From an uncultured Lachnospiraceae bacterium (GTDB lineage Bacteria > Bacillota > Clostridia > Lachnospirales > Lachnospiraceae), in assembly GCA_949502235.1 (NCBI GenBank), contig CATBDC010000044.1, forward strand, positions 1 through 32,533: a stretch of DNA of 32,533 nt, read 5' to 3'. How positions within the stretch are numbered: the stretch's first letter is position 1; each line of letters starts with the position of its first letter. Positions 1 to 8,030 of this stretch are shown here, one piece after another. The notes beneath the pieces were generated by a model. The model was not told the origin of the DNA and searched no databases. It saw only the letters and a list, made by a program, of their open reading frames with translations. A program made the translations under genes and the position numbers.

Positions 1-100
1 TTTTAATATAAGCCGGACCATTTATGGAGGTTTTTGTATCTGTATGACTTGCAGGTATATAAAAAACAGCGAAAGAAAAAAAGAAAGGGAGTAGTGTAAA

Positions 101-1402
101 ATGGTCAGATCAATGGTTGCGGCAGTTGCCGGGCTTAAAACCCATCAGTCAAAGATGGATGTAATTGGTAATAATATTGCAAACGTAAATACATGGGGTT
201 TCAAATCCTACAGCTTTAACTTCCAGGATTCAATGTACGCAAACTCAATCAACGGATCAGGCGGAGATATAATGGCAGGAGCAGCCGGAGGACGTAACGC
301 GTCCCAGGTTGGTTACGGTTCTACTTTGTCATCCATCACCAACGAGTTTGGAACAGGTGCACCGTCACCGTCCTCTAACCCTCTGGACTGTATGATTGAC
401 GGTACGGGATTCTTCCTGGTAGGTAATATGGTAAACGGAACATTTACAAATGTATCCGATTCCGGTCTGTTCTTATCCAGAGTCGGTATCTTCCGTGTGG
501 ATAACAACGGATATCTGGTTGACGACCAGAGAAGCTACGTATATGGATATGCGCTGCAGGAGGGAACCGGTATTCCGGAAACTCCGGCGGCGAAGAGTAC
601 TTACTCTTTGGAGGGAGCGGATGTAAGCTTTACGCTGTCGACTACAGCAGGGCAGCCCAATAAGATTACAATTGGCGGGGTAACTGCTGATACAAATTAT
701 GTATTAAATGATAAGAGCAATCAGACAGATTTTAAAAATGCCTTTGAGGATTGGATGAAGGCAGCAGCAGCTGATAATACACTTAAAGATTATAATTTTA
801 GTCTGGACGGCGTTCATACGACTTTGGATGCGACAACTCTTAAGGGGAAATTAAATATTAAGATTGAAGCTAAGACAACAGGGGATAATAATTCAACGAT
901 TGAAGGGCTTGCCACAGGAACATTTAATGCGGTAGACCGTACGCAGCTGGTTAAGGGTACAGTCTGGGAGCCAAGTGTTGCGGCAAAGTATGCAGATGAG
1001 CTATCTGCTATCCGAATCCCCAATGACCCGGATACAAACCAGCCCTACGAAATTCAGAGCTACAAGATCAATGAGGATGGAACCATCCTGGGTGTTGACA
1101 AACAGAACCGTGCGATTGCAATCGGCCAGCTTGCCCTTGTTACGGTAGAGAACCCCAATGGTCTTGAGAAAACAAGCGGCTACTACTACACGCCGGGCGC
1201 TAATGCCGGAGATGTTGAGGCCATGAAGCCTAACGGCGGACCGTCAGGAAAAATCATGGGCGGTTATCTTGAGATGGCAAACGTAGACTTGGCAAACGAA
1301 TTTTCCAACATGATTACAACACAAAGAGGTTTCCAGGCCAACTCCAAGATTATTACAGTAACCGATGAGATGCTTTCAGAGCTTGTAAATATGAAGCGGT
1401 AA
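101..1402 (+). CDS. flgE: Flagellar hook protein FlgE
   Basis: Structural subunit of the extracellular flagellar hook, the flexible joint between rod and filament. It is exported by the flagellar type III apparatus. The 433-residue protein has the rod/hook N-terminal signature at residues 23-35 (GNNIANVNTWGFK) and the matching C-terminal helix with GGYLEMANVDLANEF and MITTQRGFQANSK before the end; these termini form the D0 coiled coil in this family. The middle (about 160-290) is the variable surface part and looks more A+T-rich than the ends. An AAAGGGAG ribosome site sits just upstream of the ATG. It is the first gene of a long + strand series. The 100 bases before it show no recognisable gene end. 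The family call is firm, and 433 residues is within the usual range for FlgE. Confidence 0.95.
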   Translation: MVRSMVAAVAGLKTHQSKMDVIGNNIANVNTWGFKSYSFNFQDSMYANSINGSGGDIMAGAAGGRNASQVGYGSTLSSITNEFGTGAPSPSSNPLDCMIDGTGFFLVGNMVNGTFTNVSDSGLFLSRVGIFRVDNNGYLVDDQRSYVYGYALQEGTGIPETPAAKSTYSLEGADVSFTLSTTAGQPNKITIGGVTADTNYVLNDKSNQTDFKNAFEDWMKAAAADNTLKDYNFSLDGVHTTLDATTLKGKLNIKIEAKTTGDNNSTIEGLATGTFNAVDRTQLVKGTVWEPSVAAKYADELSAIRIPNDPDTNQPYEIQSYKINEDGTILGVDKQNRAIAIGQLALVTVENPNGLEKTSGYYYTPGANAGDVEAMKPNGGPSGKIMGGYLEMANVDLANEFSNMITTQRGFQANSKIITVTDEMLSELVNMKR

Positions 1403-1435
1403 TGTTTACCTGATACTTATTAATTAAGAAAGTAA

Positions 1436-1479
1436 TTCAAACATATACCGGGATATATATTATCCCGGTTATGTTTGAA
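1436..1479 (+). other. Long hairpin between flgE and flbD
   Basis: Inverted repeat in the 96-base flgE-flbD gap. The left arm is 1436-1455 and the right arm 1461-1479, giving 19 pairs with one bulged base and a 5-base loop. No T-run follows, so it is not a classical intrinsic terminator. It ends 6 bases before the GAGGA ribosome site of flbD. An RNA processing site or a barrier protecting the hook message is plausible, but that is inference. Confidence 0.6.
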
Positions 1480-1498
1480 AAGTGTGAGGAAGTGTGTT

Positions 1499-1696
1499 AT
1501 GATAGTGCTGACTAAGCTTAATAATCAGCAGATTCTTTTGAATTGCGCTCAGATTGAGGCTGTTGAATTAATTCCGGATTCTAAGATCGTTATGATGAAT
1601 GGAAAAGTCCATATTGTAAAAGAAAGTGCAGAAGAGATAATAGAGAAAACAATTGAGTACAATGGAAGAATCCATTGTTATCATACAGATAGATAA
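1499..1696 (+). CDS. flbD: FlbD/SwrD family flagellar protein
   Basis: Small cytoplasmic protein of 65 residues. FlbD/SwrD proteins are found between flgE and motA in many Firmicutes; in Bacillus subtilis SwrD supports flagellar torque. The family pattern is visible: a MIVLTKLNNQQILLN start, then IEAVELIPDSKIVMMNGK and a VHIVKES segment. The start chosen is ATG 1499, with GAGGA at 1486-1490 eight bases upstream. An in-frame TTG at 1475 would extend the protein into the preceding hairpin and has no ribosome site. motA follows 23 bases later. Family and context agree. Confidence 0.88.
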   Translation: MIVLTKLNNQQILLNCAQIEAVELIPDSKIVMMNGKVHIVKESAEEIIEKTIEYNGRIHCYHTDR

Positions 1697-1719
1697 ATAA
1701 GTAAGGCGGTGAAGATAAC

Positions 1720-2544
1720 GTGGATATAACTAGTATTTTGGGTTTGGTCATAGGTGTAATTTTAATTGTATTTGTAGGTATAACGCCTGCGAAGCTCGGC
1801 AACTTCTGGGATGGAGCATCCGTTGCGATTGTATTAGGAGGCGCCCTTGCGGCAGTAATTGCCAGCTATCCACTGGGGCTTTTGAAGACCATGCTAAGCC
1901 ATTTCAAGATGCTTCTGCAGGGAAACAAGTATAATATTGCCGAACTGGTGAATACATTGGAAGAGATGGCGCAGCTTGCCAGAAAGAATGGTCTTCTGGC
2001 TCTCGAAGAGAAAGCCAATGAGCTTGACGATATGTTTTTTAAACAGGGCATTATGCTGATTGTAGACGCGACAGAGCCGGAGGAGGTGCGTTCCCTCCTG
2101 GAAAATGATGTGGATGCCATGGCGGCAAGACACGAGGAAAGTGTCGGTATCTATGACAAAGCGTCTGCGTACTCCCCTGCATTTGGTATGATCGGTACTC
2201 TTGTAGGACTGGTAAATATGTTAAAGGGTATGAATCTAGACGGCGATGGAGCTGCTGATATAGGCCCGGCCATGGCGACAGCCCTTATTACTACGTTTTA
2301 CGGCTGTATCCTGGCAAACCTGATTTTTTCGCCTATAGCGAAAAAGCTTAGAATTAGAAATGAAGAAGAGCTGCTTTATAAGCAGATTATGATAGAAGGT
2401 ATACTGGCAATTCAGGCAGGAGATAATCCGAAGTTCCTGAAGGAGAAGCTTGTTACATACGTTTCCCAGAAGCAGCGCCAGAAGATTCTTGATCCGGATG
2501 CAGCGCCGGCAAAGAAAGGCAAGAAGGGAAAAGACGATGAATAA
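1720..2544 (+). CDS. motA: Flagellar motor stator protein MotA
   Basis: Stator subunit that, with MotB, conducts ions across the membrane and pushes on the FliG rotor. The 274-residue protein has four predicted membrane segments (about 3-22, 30-52, 150-170, 182-205) and a large cytoplasmic loop between the second and third. The two prolines important in this family appear as P153 (YSPAFGMIGTLVGLV) and P183 (DIGPAMATAL). The tail is very basic (KKGKKGKDDE). The start is GTG 1720, supported by AAGGCGGTG at 1703-1711. It is followed by motB after 16 bases, the usual motAB pair. Proton or sodium use cannot be decided from sequence alone. Confidence 0.95.
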   Translation: MDITSILGLVIGVILIVFVGITPAKLGNFWDGASVAIVLGGALAAVIASYPLGLLKTMLSHFKMLLQGNKYNIAELVNTLEEMAQLARKNGLLALEEKANELDDMFFKQGIMLIVDATEPEEVRSLLENDVDAMAARHEESVGIYDKASAYSPAFGMIGTLVGLVNMLKGMNLDGDGAADIGPAMATALITTFYGCILANLIFSPIAKKLRIRNEEELLYKQIMIEGILAIQAGDNPKFLKEKLVTYVSQKQRQKILDPDAAPAKKGKKGKDDE

Positions 2545-2560
2545 GGAATAGGGGGATAAC

Positions 2561-3325
2561 ATGGGGAAAAGAAAGAAGGCAGAAGAAGGCGGCGCCAACT
2601 GGATGGACACGTACGGTGACCTGGTTACACTGCTGTTATGTTTTTTCGTACTTTTGTATTCCATCTCTACCGTTGACCAGGCAAAGTGGATAAAGATTGT
2701 AAAGAGCTTTAATCCTGATGCCAAGGAGGTATCGCAGATTGTGAATTCGCCCTCCATGGACGGGGATGATGATGTGCCCGGAGGTCTCAATGAGTCTGAG
2801 GACATGACTATGGATGAATTTGACGAGCTGTTTGAGAGCCTGAAAAAAGCGGTGGCTGAAGCCGGACTTGAGAGTGAGGTTGAGCTTTTCCAGGGAGAAG
2901 GATACACATTTATTACATTCCGGGACAATGTGTTTTTCGATGGAGACAGCTCTGTAATTAAGGAAGGGGGCCAGTCGATTCTTGGGCAGTTCTGCTCCAT
3001 TATGTCGGGAGTCAGCGATTCCATTAAGGAGATTCAGGTGCTGGGCCATACCACACAGGCAGAGCCTACTGTTGTAAACGAGCCTGTAGGCGACCGTGTT
3101 CTTTCTTCAGAGAGAGCAGCGAGAGTTGCGGCATTTATCCAGACAAGGACAAATGTGGCGCCGGAGAATATTGTCGCGATAGGATACGGGCAGTTCCGCC
3201 CTATCGCGTCCTTTGATACAGAGGAGAACAGGATGAAGAATCGAAGAGTAGAGCTTTTGATTACGAAGTCGGATTCCGTGGAGCAGAGCCTTGAGAAGTA
3301 TTATGAGGAAATGGGCCGGCAATAA
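2561..3325 (+). CDS. motB: Flagellar motor stator protein MotB
   Basis: Stator subunit that carries the ion-binding aspartate and anchors the stator to peptidoglycan. In the 254-residue protein a single membrane helix (about 20-40) begins with D20 in the motif TYGDLVTLLLCFFVLLYS; by alignment to known MotB this is the ion-carrying residue. A linker and plug region follows, then an OmpA-like peptidoglycan-binding domain (about 115-235) with LSSERAARV at 181-189 and NRRVELLI at 227-234. An AGGGGG ribosome site precedes the ATG. The gene that usually follows in related operons, fliL, is missing: fliM starts only 23 bases after the stop. Confidence 0.95.
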   Translation: MGKRKKAEEGGANWMDTYGDLVTLLLCFFVLLYSISTVDQAKWIKIVKSFNPDAKEVSQIVNSPSMDGDDDVPGGLNESEDMTMDEFDELFESLKKAVAEAGLESEVELFQGEGYTFITFRDNVFFDGDSSVIKEGGQSILGQFCSIMSGVSDSIKEIQVLGHTTQAEPTVVNEPVGDRVLSSERAARVAAFIQTRTNVAPENIVAIGYGQFRPIASFDTEENRMKNRRVELLITKSDSVEQSLEKYYEEMGRQ

Positions 3326-3348
3326 TGAAATGAAAGTAGGAGTTTAGA

Positions 3349-4368
3349 ATGGCAGATGTATTATCACAAAGTCAGATAGACGCGCTGCTGAATTCGTTGC
3401 AAAACGGCGGCGACTCCGACAGTGCACCCGAGGAGCCGAAGCAGACGGAAAAGGCCCATAGAAAATACGATTTCTATAGTCCTAAAAAATACACAAAAGA
3501 TAAGCTTAAGATGCTCCAGAGTATATACGATAACTATTGCAGGGTTGCGACCTCACAGATTAACGGATTATTCCGGGTCGCAAGCGAGGTTGAGGTTGTG
3601 GGAGTCGAGGAACAGCGGTATTATGAATTTGGAAATGCGCTGAATGAGACGGATGTTATTACCCTTACAAATGTAGATCTGAAGGATAATTCTACGAATC
3701 CGCCAATGATATTCCACATTGCCCCTTCCGTAATGGGTTCTATGATTGACCGTATGCTGGGAGGCATCGGAACGGATATGTCGGTTGATATGTCTTATAC
3801 CTATACAGATATAGAGCTGGATTTGTATGAGAGGATTATCCGGTATCTTGTAGCGATTACTCCGGATGTCTGGGCTAACTATATTGATTTTAAGATAAAT
3901 CTTGACAGGGTTGAGGAAAACCCAAGTATGTTTCAGGGGATCAGCGTAGACGAGACAGTAGTGATTATCATGATCAGCATTAAGGTAGGCGAGATAGGCG
4001 GCGCTATGAATATCTGTATTCCAGGCACGCTTTTAAGCAATATTTTTGAAATCATTGATAAGACGAAGCATCTGGCGAATAAGAGCACCCGTGCACTTAT
4101 GAATAACAGGGATGACCTGCTGGAAAATATCAGGGAATCCAAGATGGATGTCATGGCGCAGCTTGGCGTGGCGCAGCTTAGTCTGGATGATGTTTATAAT
4201 CTTCATGTAGGAGATGTTATTGATCTGAATAAACCACAGAACTCACTGATTTCCCTTTATATAGAAGGACAGCCGTGGTTTAACGGACAGCTTGGCGTAC
4301 ATAACAAGAATGTGGCAGTAAAGATAGAAGATCGTATACTAAAACCTAAAAATGATGTAGCAGTATAA
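3349..4368 (+). CDS. fliM: Flagellar motor switch protein FliM
   Basis: Middle component of the C-ring switch complex; it binds phosphorylated CheY and sets rotation direction. The 339-residue protein has the N-terminal CheY-binding peptide LSQSQIDALL at residues 5-14 and a flexible acidic stretch. The CheC-like middle domain (about 45-230) contains the VEVVGVEEQRYYEF region, and a C-terminal SpoA/FliN-like domain (about 250-330) ends in VAVKIEDRI. Length is typical. TAGGAG lies upstream of the ATG. The neighbours motB and cheY fit. Confidence 0.95.
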   Translation: MADVLSQSQIDALLNSLQNGGDSDSAPEEPKQTEKAHRKYDFYSPKKYTKDKLKMLQSIYDNYCRVATSQINGLFRVASEVEVVGVEEQRYYEFGNALNETDVITLTNVDLKDNSTNPPMIFHIAPSVMGSMIDRMLGGIGTDMSVDMSYTYTDIELDLYERIIRYLVAITPDVWANYIDFKINLDRVEENPSMFQGISVDETVVIIMISIKVGEIGGAMNICIPGTLLSNIFEIIDKTKHLANKSTRALMNNRDDLLENIRESKMDVMAQLGVAQLSLDDVYNLHVGDVIDLNKPQNSLISLYIEGQPWFNGQLGVHNKNVAVKIEDRILKPKNDVAV

Positions 4369-4438
4369 TTACCAGATAAGTTTATAAACTGTCTGAGTAT
4401 ATAAATTACAATGAGAATAAAAAGTGAGGTATAAGAAA

Positions 4439-4798
4439 ATGGCAAAGATTATGTTAGTGGATGATGCGGCATTTATGAGAATGATGTTAAAAACTACATT
4501 GACACAGGCAGGGTATACAGACCTTGTTGAAGCGGAGGACGGCGCAAAGGCAGTAGAGCTCTACAGTGCGGAAAAGCCGGATCTCGTATTTATGGATATT
4601 ACAATGCCCAATAAGGACGGCCTTGAGACTTTAAAGGAAATCAAAGGCATGGATCCAAACGCTACGATTGTTATGTGTTCTGCCATGGGACAGGAGACAA
4701 TGGTTATGGATTCTATTAAGTCAGGCGCTAAGGATTTTATTGTGAAGCCTTTTAAACCGGAACGTATTCTTTCAACGGTAAAGAAGATTCTTGGTTAA
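4439..4798 (+). CDS. cheY: Chemotaxis response regulator CheY
   Basis: Single-domain receiver (119 residues) that, when phosphorylated by CheA, binds FliM and FliY and changes motor behaviour. The acidic pocket is D8/D9, the phosphorylation site is D53 (VFMDITMPNKDG), the switch residue is S81 in MCSAMG, and the conserved lysine is K103 (VKPFKPE). The start used is ATG 4439. The in-frame GTG at 4424 lies inside the GTGAGGT ribosome site and would add MRYKK, so it is unlikely. It sits between fliM and a FlgC-type gene rather than after fliY. cheA is not in this window. Confidence 0.93.
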   Translation: MAKIMLVDDAAFMRMMLKTTLTQAGYTDLVEAEDGAKAVELYSAEKPDLVFMDITMPNKDGLETLKEIKGMDPNATIVMCSAMGQETMVMDSIKSGAKDFIVKPFKPERILSTVKKILG

Positions 4799-4815
4799 TT
4801 TAAGGAGGTATATAG

Positions 4816-5256
4816 ATGTCTTTTTTAAGTTCATTTGATATCAGTGCGTCAGGACTTACGGCTGAAAGACAGAGGCTGGATATTGCGGCTGAGAATCTTT
4901 CTAATACAAATACAACGAGGACGGAAAGCGGTGGAACCTACAGAAGAAAGATGGTTGTGCTTGAGGAAGTGCCTTCAACCTCCTTCCGTACCAGGTTTAA
5001 CAGTCTTTTAAATAGAACGGCATCTAAGGGCGGCGTTAAGGTAACTCAGATTATCGAGGATCAGAGAGATTTGAACCCTGTTTACAATCCGGACCACCCA
5101 GATGCAAATGAAGACGGTTATGTTATGATGCCCAATGTAGACCCGGTAAAAGAGACGATAGACGGTATGTCTGCTACCCGATCCTATGAGGCAAATATTA
5201 CGGCATTTAACGCAATGAAAATGATGGCACAGAAAGCGTTAGACATCGGAAAATAG
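4816..5256 (+). CDS. flgC: FlgC-type proximal rod protein
   Basis: Rod component of the basal body, exported by the flagellar secretion system. The 146-residue length matches FlgC. The N-terminal motif SASGLTAERQRLDIAAENL (residues 11-29) and the C-terminal YEANITAFNAMKMMAQKAL helix are those of FlgC. AAGGAGG sits 7 bases before the ATG. The position is odd: flgC normally lies in flgB-flgC-fliE at the operon start, not between cheY and fliY. This may be a relocated flgC or a second copy; the window cannot tell which. The protein looks complete and without defects. Confidence 0.85.
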   Translation: MSFLSSFDISASGLTAERQRLDIAAENLSNTNTTRTESGGTYRRKMVVLEEVPSTSFRTRFNSLLNRTASKGGVKVTQIIEDQRDLNPVYNPDHPDANEDGYVMMPNVDPVKETIDGMSATRSYEANITAFNAMKMMAQKALDIGK

Positions 5257-5297
5257 AACGGAGGGTAATTTCCTCTCGGAAGGAGTGAAAGGTTAGT

Positions 5298-6716
5298 ATG
5301 GTTTCTGAATGCTTCAGTAAATTAGAAATAGATGCCATAGGCGAGATACTGAATATCAGTCTGGGCGCCTCTGCCACAGCGGTGTCCACAATGCTGAATG
5401 CCAGGGTAGACATAACGACACCGATTGTTAATATCGTGTCAAAAGAAGAGTTCAAAATGGATAAAGTGGAACCGGCTGTGGGCGTTGAGATTACTTATGT
5501 TGCCGGATTAGAAGGAGAGAATGTTATGCTTCTTAAGAGGCATGACGTTAAGGTTATCGTAGAGATGCTCATGGGCATGGAGGTTCCGGATGACCAGTTT
5601 GAATTGAACGAGATAAATATCAGCGCTGTCTGTGAGGTTATGAATCAGATGATGGGGGCATCCTCAACAGCACTCTCAGAATTTTTGGGGAAAATGGTTA
5701 ATATCTCGACTCCGATTTCATTTGAAGTAAAAAATGAGCAGGAATTTATAGATAAATATTTTATAGACGAATATCCGAAGGTTGTGGTCGGGTTCACCCT
5801 TAAAATTGCTGATAAGCTGGAGAGTGAATTCTTTAATGTTATGCCTATAGAGCTTGCGAAAAGTCTTGTAAGGGGCTTTCTGCCTGAGGATCAGATTATT
5901 GAAGTGAATAAGAGCGCAGGTGTGTCTTCCGCTCCGGCTTCGGAGAGCTCATCCGGCGGCGGAACATTGTCCCAGGAAGAGATAGAGAAGCTTCTTGCAG
6001 GAGGAGGAGAGACAGAAGCAGCACCAGCCCCGGCTCCGGCAGCCCCGGAGAGTTCGTCCGGCGGCGGAACATTGTCCCAGGAGGAGATAGAGAGGCTTCT
6101 TGCAGGAGGAGCGGCAGAAGCGGCACCAGCCCCGGTTCCGGCAGCGCCCCAGGCTCCGGTACAGGCAGCGCCCCAGCAGACAACTCCGGCAGCCCCCGCG
6201 CCCCAGGCAGCAGTGCAGCAGCCAGTACAGGCAGCGCCCCAGGTACAGCAGATGCCGGCAGCTATGGTAAGCCCGGATGTATCTATGATGCAGATGCAGA
6301 TGATGCAGCAGATGATGCAGCAGATGCAGACTATGCAGCAGGTTATGCAGGATTCAATTCAGGAAAAGAAGAAGGCTCCGGAGCCGAAGATGATTCATGT
6401 CCAGACGCCTTCACAGCTCAATCTGAAACCGGACAGCGATATTGTGCTTGAAGGTGAACAGGAAGAGAATATGGAACTCATCATGGGAGTTCCGCTTGAG
6501 ATTTCTGTTGAAATCGGAAGAACTAAGAAATATGTTAAGGATATTCTTGATTTTACAAAGGGTTCGCTGGTTGTTTTGGACAAACTGGCAGGGGAGCAGG
6601 TAGATCTCTATGTAAATGGACAGTGCATTGCAAAGGGCGATGTTGTTGTCGTAGAGGATAATTTTGGAATAAGAATTACCGAGATTATGAAAGTTAATTT
6701 GATTGCATTAGAGTAA
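5298..6716 (+). CDS. fliY: Flagellar switch phosphatase FliY (FliN-type C-terminus)
   Basis: C-ring protein that takes the place of FliN in Firmicutes and removes phosphate from CheY-P. The 472-residue protein has an N-terminal CheC-like domain (about 1-200) with both phosphatase motifs intact: D12/E16/N19 (GEILN) and E113/N116 (CEVMN). A long linker (about 205-380) follows, and the C-terminal FliN/SpoA domain (about 390-470) ends in the EDNFGIRITEI segment. The linker carries two tandem 35-residue units (216-250 and 251-285), each with SGGGTLSQEEIE(K/R)LLAGG, which resembles the FliM CheY-binding peptide. After them comes a Pro/Ala/Gln tract and a Met/Gln-rich tract (about 325-350). The length is greater than the roughly 380 residues of Bacillus FliY because of this linker. 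Confidence 0.93.
   Translation: MVSECFSKLEIDAIGEILNISLGASATAVSTMLNARVDITTPIVNIVSKEEFKMDKVEPAVGVEITYVAGLEGENVMLLKRHDVKVIVEMLMGMEVPDDQFELNEINISAVCEVMNQMMGASSTALSEFLGKMVNISTPISFEVKNEQEFIDKYFIDEYPKVVVGFTLKIADKLESEFFNVMPIELAKSLVRGFLPEDQIIEVNKSAGVSSAPASESSSGGGTLSQEEIEKLLAGGGETEAAPAPAPAAPESSSGGGTLSQEEIERLLAGGAAEAAPAPVPAAPQAPVQAAPQQTTPAAPAPQAAVQQPVQAAPQVQQMPAAMVSPDVSMMQMQMMQQMMQQMQTMQQVMQDSIQEKKKAPEPKMIHVQTPSQLNLKPDSDIVLEGEQEENMELIMGVPLEISVEIGRTKKYVKDILDFTKGSLVVLDKLAGEQVDLYVNGQCIAKGDVVVVEDNFGIRITEIMKVNLIALE
5943..6152 (+). repeat. Tandem 105-bp duplication in the fliY linker
   Basis: Two head-to-tail in-frame units of 105 bases, 5943-6047 and 6048-6152. They encode the two copies of the SQEEIE(K/R)LLAGG motif in FliY. 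The first ~65 bases of each unit are nearly identical; the differences are mostly third-position or conservative, such as K to R. This indicates a fairly recent or homogenised internal duplication. Confidence 0.85.
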
Positions 6717-6728
6717 GGAAGGAATTCT

Positions 6729-7076
6729 ATGTGGAGAGCGATTGCCACACTCATTGTGGTGGTACTTATTATTTACGGAAGCTATATAGCCAGTAAATAT
6801 ATAGGTAAGGGACTGTCAAGAAATAGCAGCTCCCGCTATATGCGTCTGATTGATCAGATTACATTAGGGCAGGACAGACATGTTGCGATTATACAGATCA
6901 GCGGGAGATATTTTCTTGTCGGTATTACCGCCGGGCAGATAAATGTCCTGTCCGAGCTTCAAGATGAAGAGCTGTTTCCACTCTCACCGGAGCCAGACAG
7001 CACGGGGAATACCCTGGATTTTAAGGCGATAATGGATAAGCTAGGGGATTTGGGAAAAAGGGGAGGTAAGAGCTAA
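6729..7076 (+). CDS. fliO: Flagellar export accessory protein FliO (FliZ)
   Basis: Small membrane protein of 115 residues that assists assembly of the FliPQR export gate. One N-terminal membrane helix (about 4-24) is followed by a basic cytoplasmic part with the family pattern MRLIDQITLGQDRHVAIIQISGR and LVGITAGQINVLSEL. The stop TAA overlaps the fliP start by one base (TAATG at 7074-7078), so translation is probably coupled. Sequence conservation in FliO is weak, but length, motif and position between fliY and fliP agree. Confidence 0.85.
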   Translation: MWRAIATLIVVVLIIYGSYIASKYIGKGLSRNSSSRYMRLIDQITLGQDRHVAIIQISGRYFLVGITAGQINVLSELQDEELFPLSPEPDSTGNTLDFKAIMDKLGDLGKRGGKS

Positions 7077-7732
7077 TGTACGACTCACTGATAAATGTTA
7101 ACGGCAGCCAGGTACATACATTAGATATATTGCTACTTCTGACAATAATAGCGCTTCTGCCATCTATTTTGATTATGATGTCTTCCTTCATGAGGACCAT
7201 AATCATTCTTTCCTTTTTGAGAAATGCACTTGGAGTTCAGCAGACGCCGCCCAATATGGTGCTGGTAGGTATTTCTCTGTTTCTGACACTTTTCATTATG
7301 GATCCGGTAATCGGGGAGATTAACACGGAAGCGTATATTCCGTATAAAAACCAGGAAATTACGCAGGAGGAAGCCCTTTCGCGCGCTCAGGTTCCTTTGA
7401 AGGAGTTTCTTCTTCGGAATACGGAAAAAAGCTCTCTGGCGCTGTTTTCTGACATAGCCGGCGCGGAAGCGGTGGAGCAGGAGGAGGATCTTCCTATGAC
7501 TGTCATCATTCCTTCCTTTATGGCAAGTGAGCTTAAGAAAGCATTCTCGGCGGGCTTTATTTTATTTATCCCGTTTTTATTAATAGATATTGTCGTTTCA
7601 AGTACACTGATGTCTATGGGTATGATGATGCTGCCGCCTGCAATGATTTCACTGCCCTTTAAGCTTCTTTTATTTGTAACTGTAAATGGCTGGGAGCTTT
7701 TATTCTCAGCAATTGTGGAAAGCTTCAACTGA
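7076..7732 (+). CDS. fliP: Flagellar export gate protein FliP
   Basis: Core of the inner-membrane export gate (FliP5-FliQ4-FliR1). The 218-residue protein has four hydrophobic segments and the family motifs LPSILIMMSSFMRTIIILSF (about 28-47), RNALGVQQTPPNMVLVGISL (49-68) and, near the end, MGMMMLPPAMISLPFKLLLF. It has no long cleavable N-terminal signal, as in the Bacillus protein. The start overlaps the fliO stop, and GGGAGGT is placed at about 7061-7067. It is followed by fliQ and fliR in the usual order. Confidence 0.95.
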   Translation: MYDSLINVNGSQVHTLDILLLLTIIALLPSILIMMSSFMRTIIILSFLRNALGVQQTPPNMVLVGISLFLTLFIMDPVIGEINTEAYIPYKNQEITQEEALSRAQVPLKEFLLRNTEKSSLALFSDIAGAEAVEQEEDLPMTVIIPSFMASELKKAFSAGFILFIPFLLIDIVVSSTLMSMGMMMLPPAMISLPFKLLLFVTVNGWELLFSAIVESFN

Positions 7733-7753
7733 GGTTAGAAGGGAGGCATATAG

Positions 7754-8014
7754 ATGACAAATGCAGAAGTCACTGATTTAATGTATGAATTATTTATCAT
7801 GGCGGTACAGCTGGCAGGGCCTCTTCTGGTTATCAGTATGTTTGTGGGAATTATTATTGCGATACTTCAGGCTGCGACACAGATTCATGAGCAGACACTT
7901 ACATTTGTACCTAAATTATTGGTAATTGGTATAATTCTTGTGTTTACGGGGAGTTCTATGCTCCGTTCACTGCAGGATTTTACAGTCGCGATGTTTCAGA
8001 GGATAGCGCAGTAA
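7754..8014 (+). CDS. fliQ: Flagellar export gate protein FliQ
   Basis: Export-gate subunit of 86 residues with two membrane helices (about 14-38 and 50-72), the standard size and layout. The LAGPLLVISMFVGIIIAILQAATQIHEQTLTF-type stretch at residues 20-51 is the FliQ signature; the QEQT-like turn is seen as IHEQTL. GGGAGG lies 9 bases before the ATG. The gene sits between fliP and fliR. Confidence 0.95.
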   Translation: MTNAEVTDLMYELFIMAVQLAGPLLVISMFVGIIIAILQAATQIHEQTLTFVPKLLVIGIILVFTGSSMLRSLQDFTVAMFQRIAQ

Positions 8015-8030
8015 TGCAGGGAGTGATGGC

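Noticed and set aside
1-100. Possible 3' end of an upstream gene before flgE
   Set aside because: One frame is open from 2 to 94, but its translation has no recognisable features, so I do not call it.
2236-3024. 262-codon minus-strand frame across motA-motB
   Set aside because: Overlaps two clear genes with conserved motifs, and its own translation shows no recognisable domain.
4379-4390. Palindrome AGTTTATAAACT between fliM and cheY
   Set aside because: Short and A/T-rich, with only a few extra pairs around it; could be chance.
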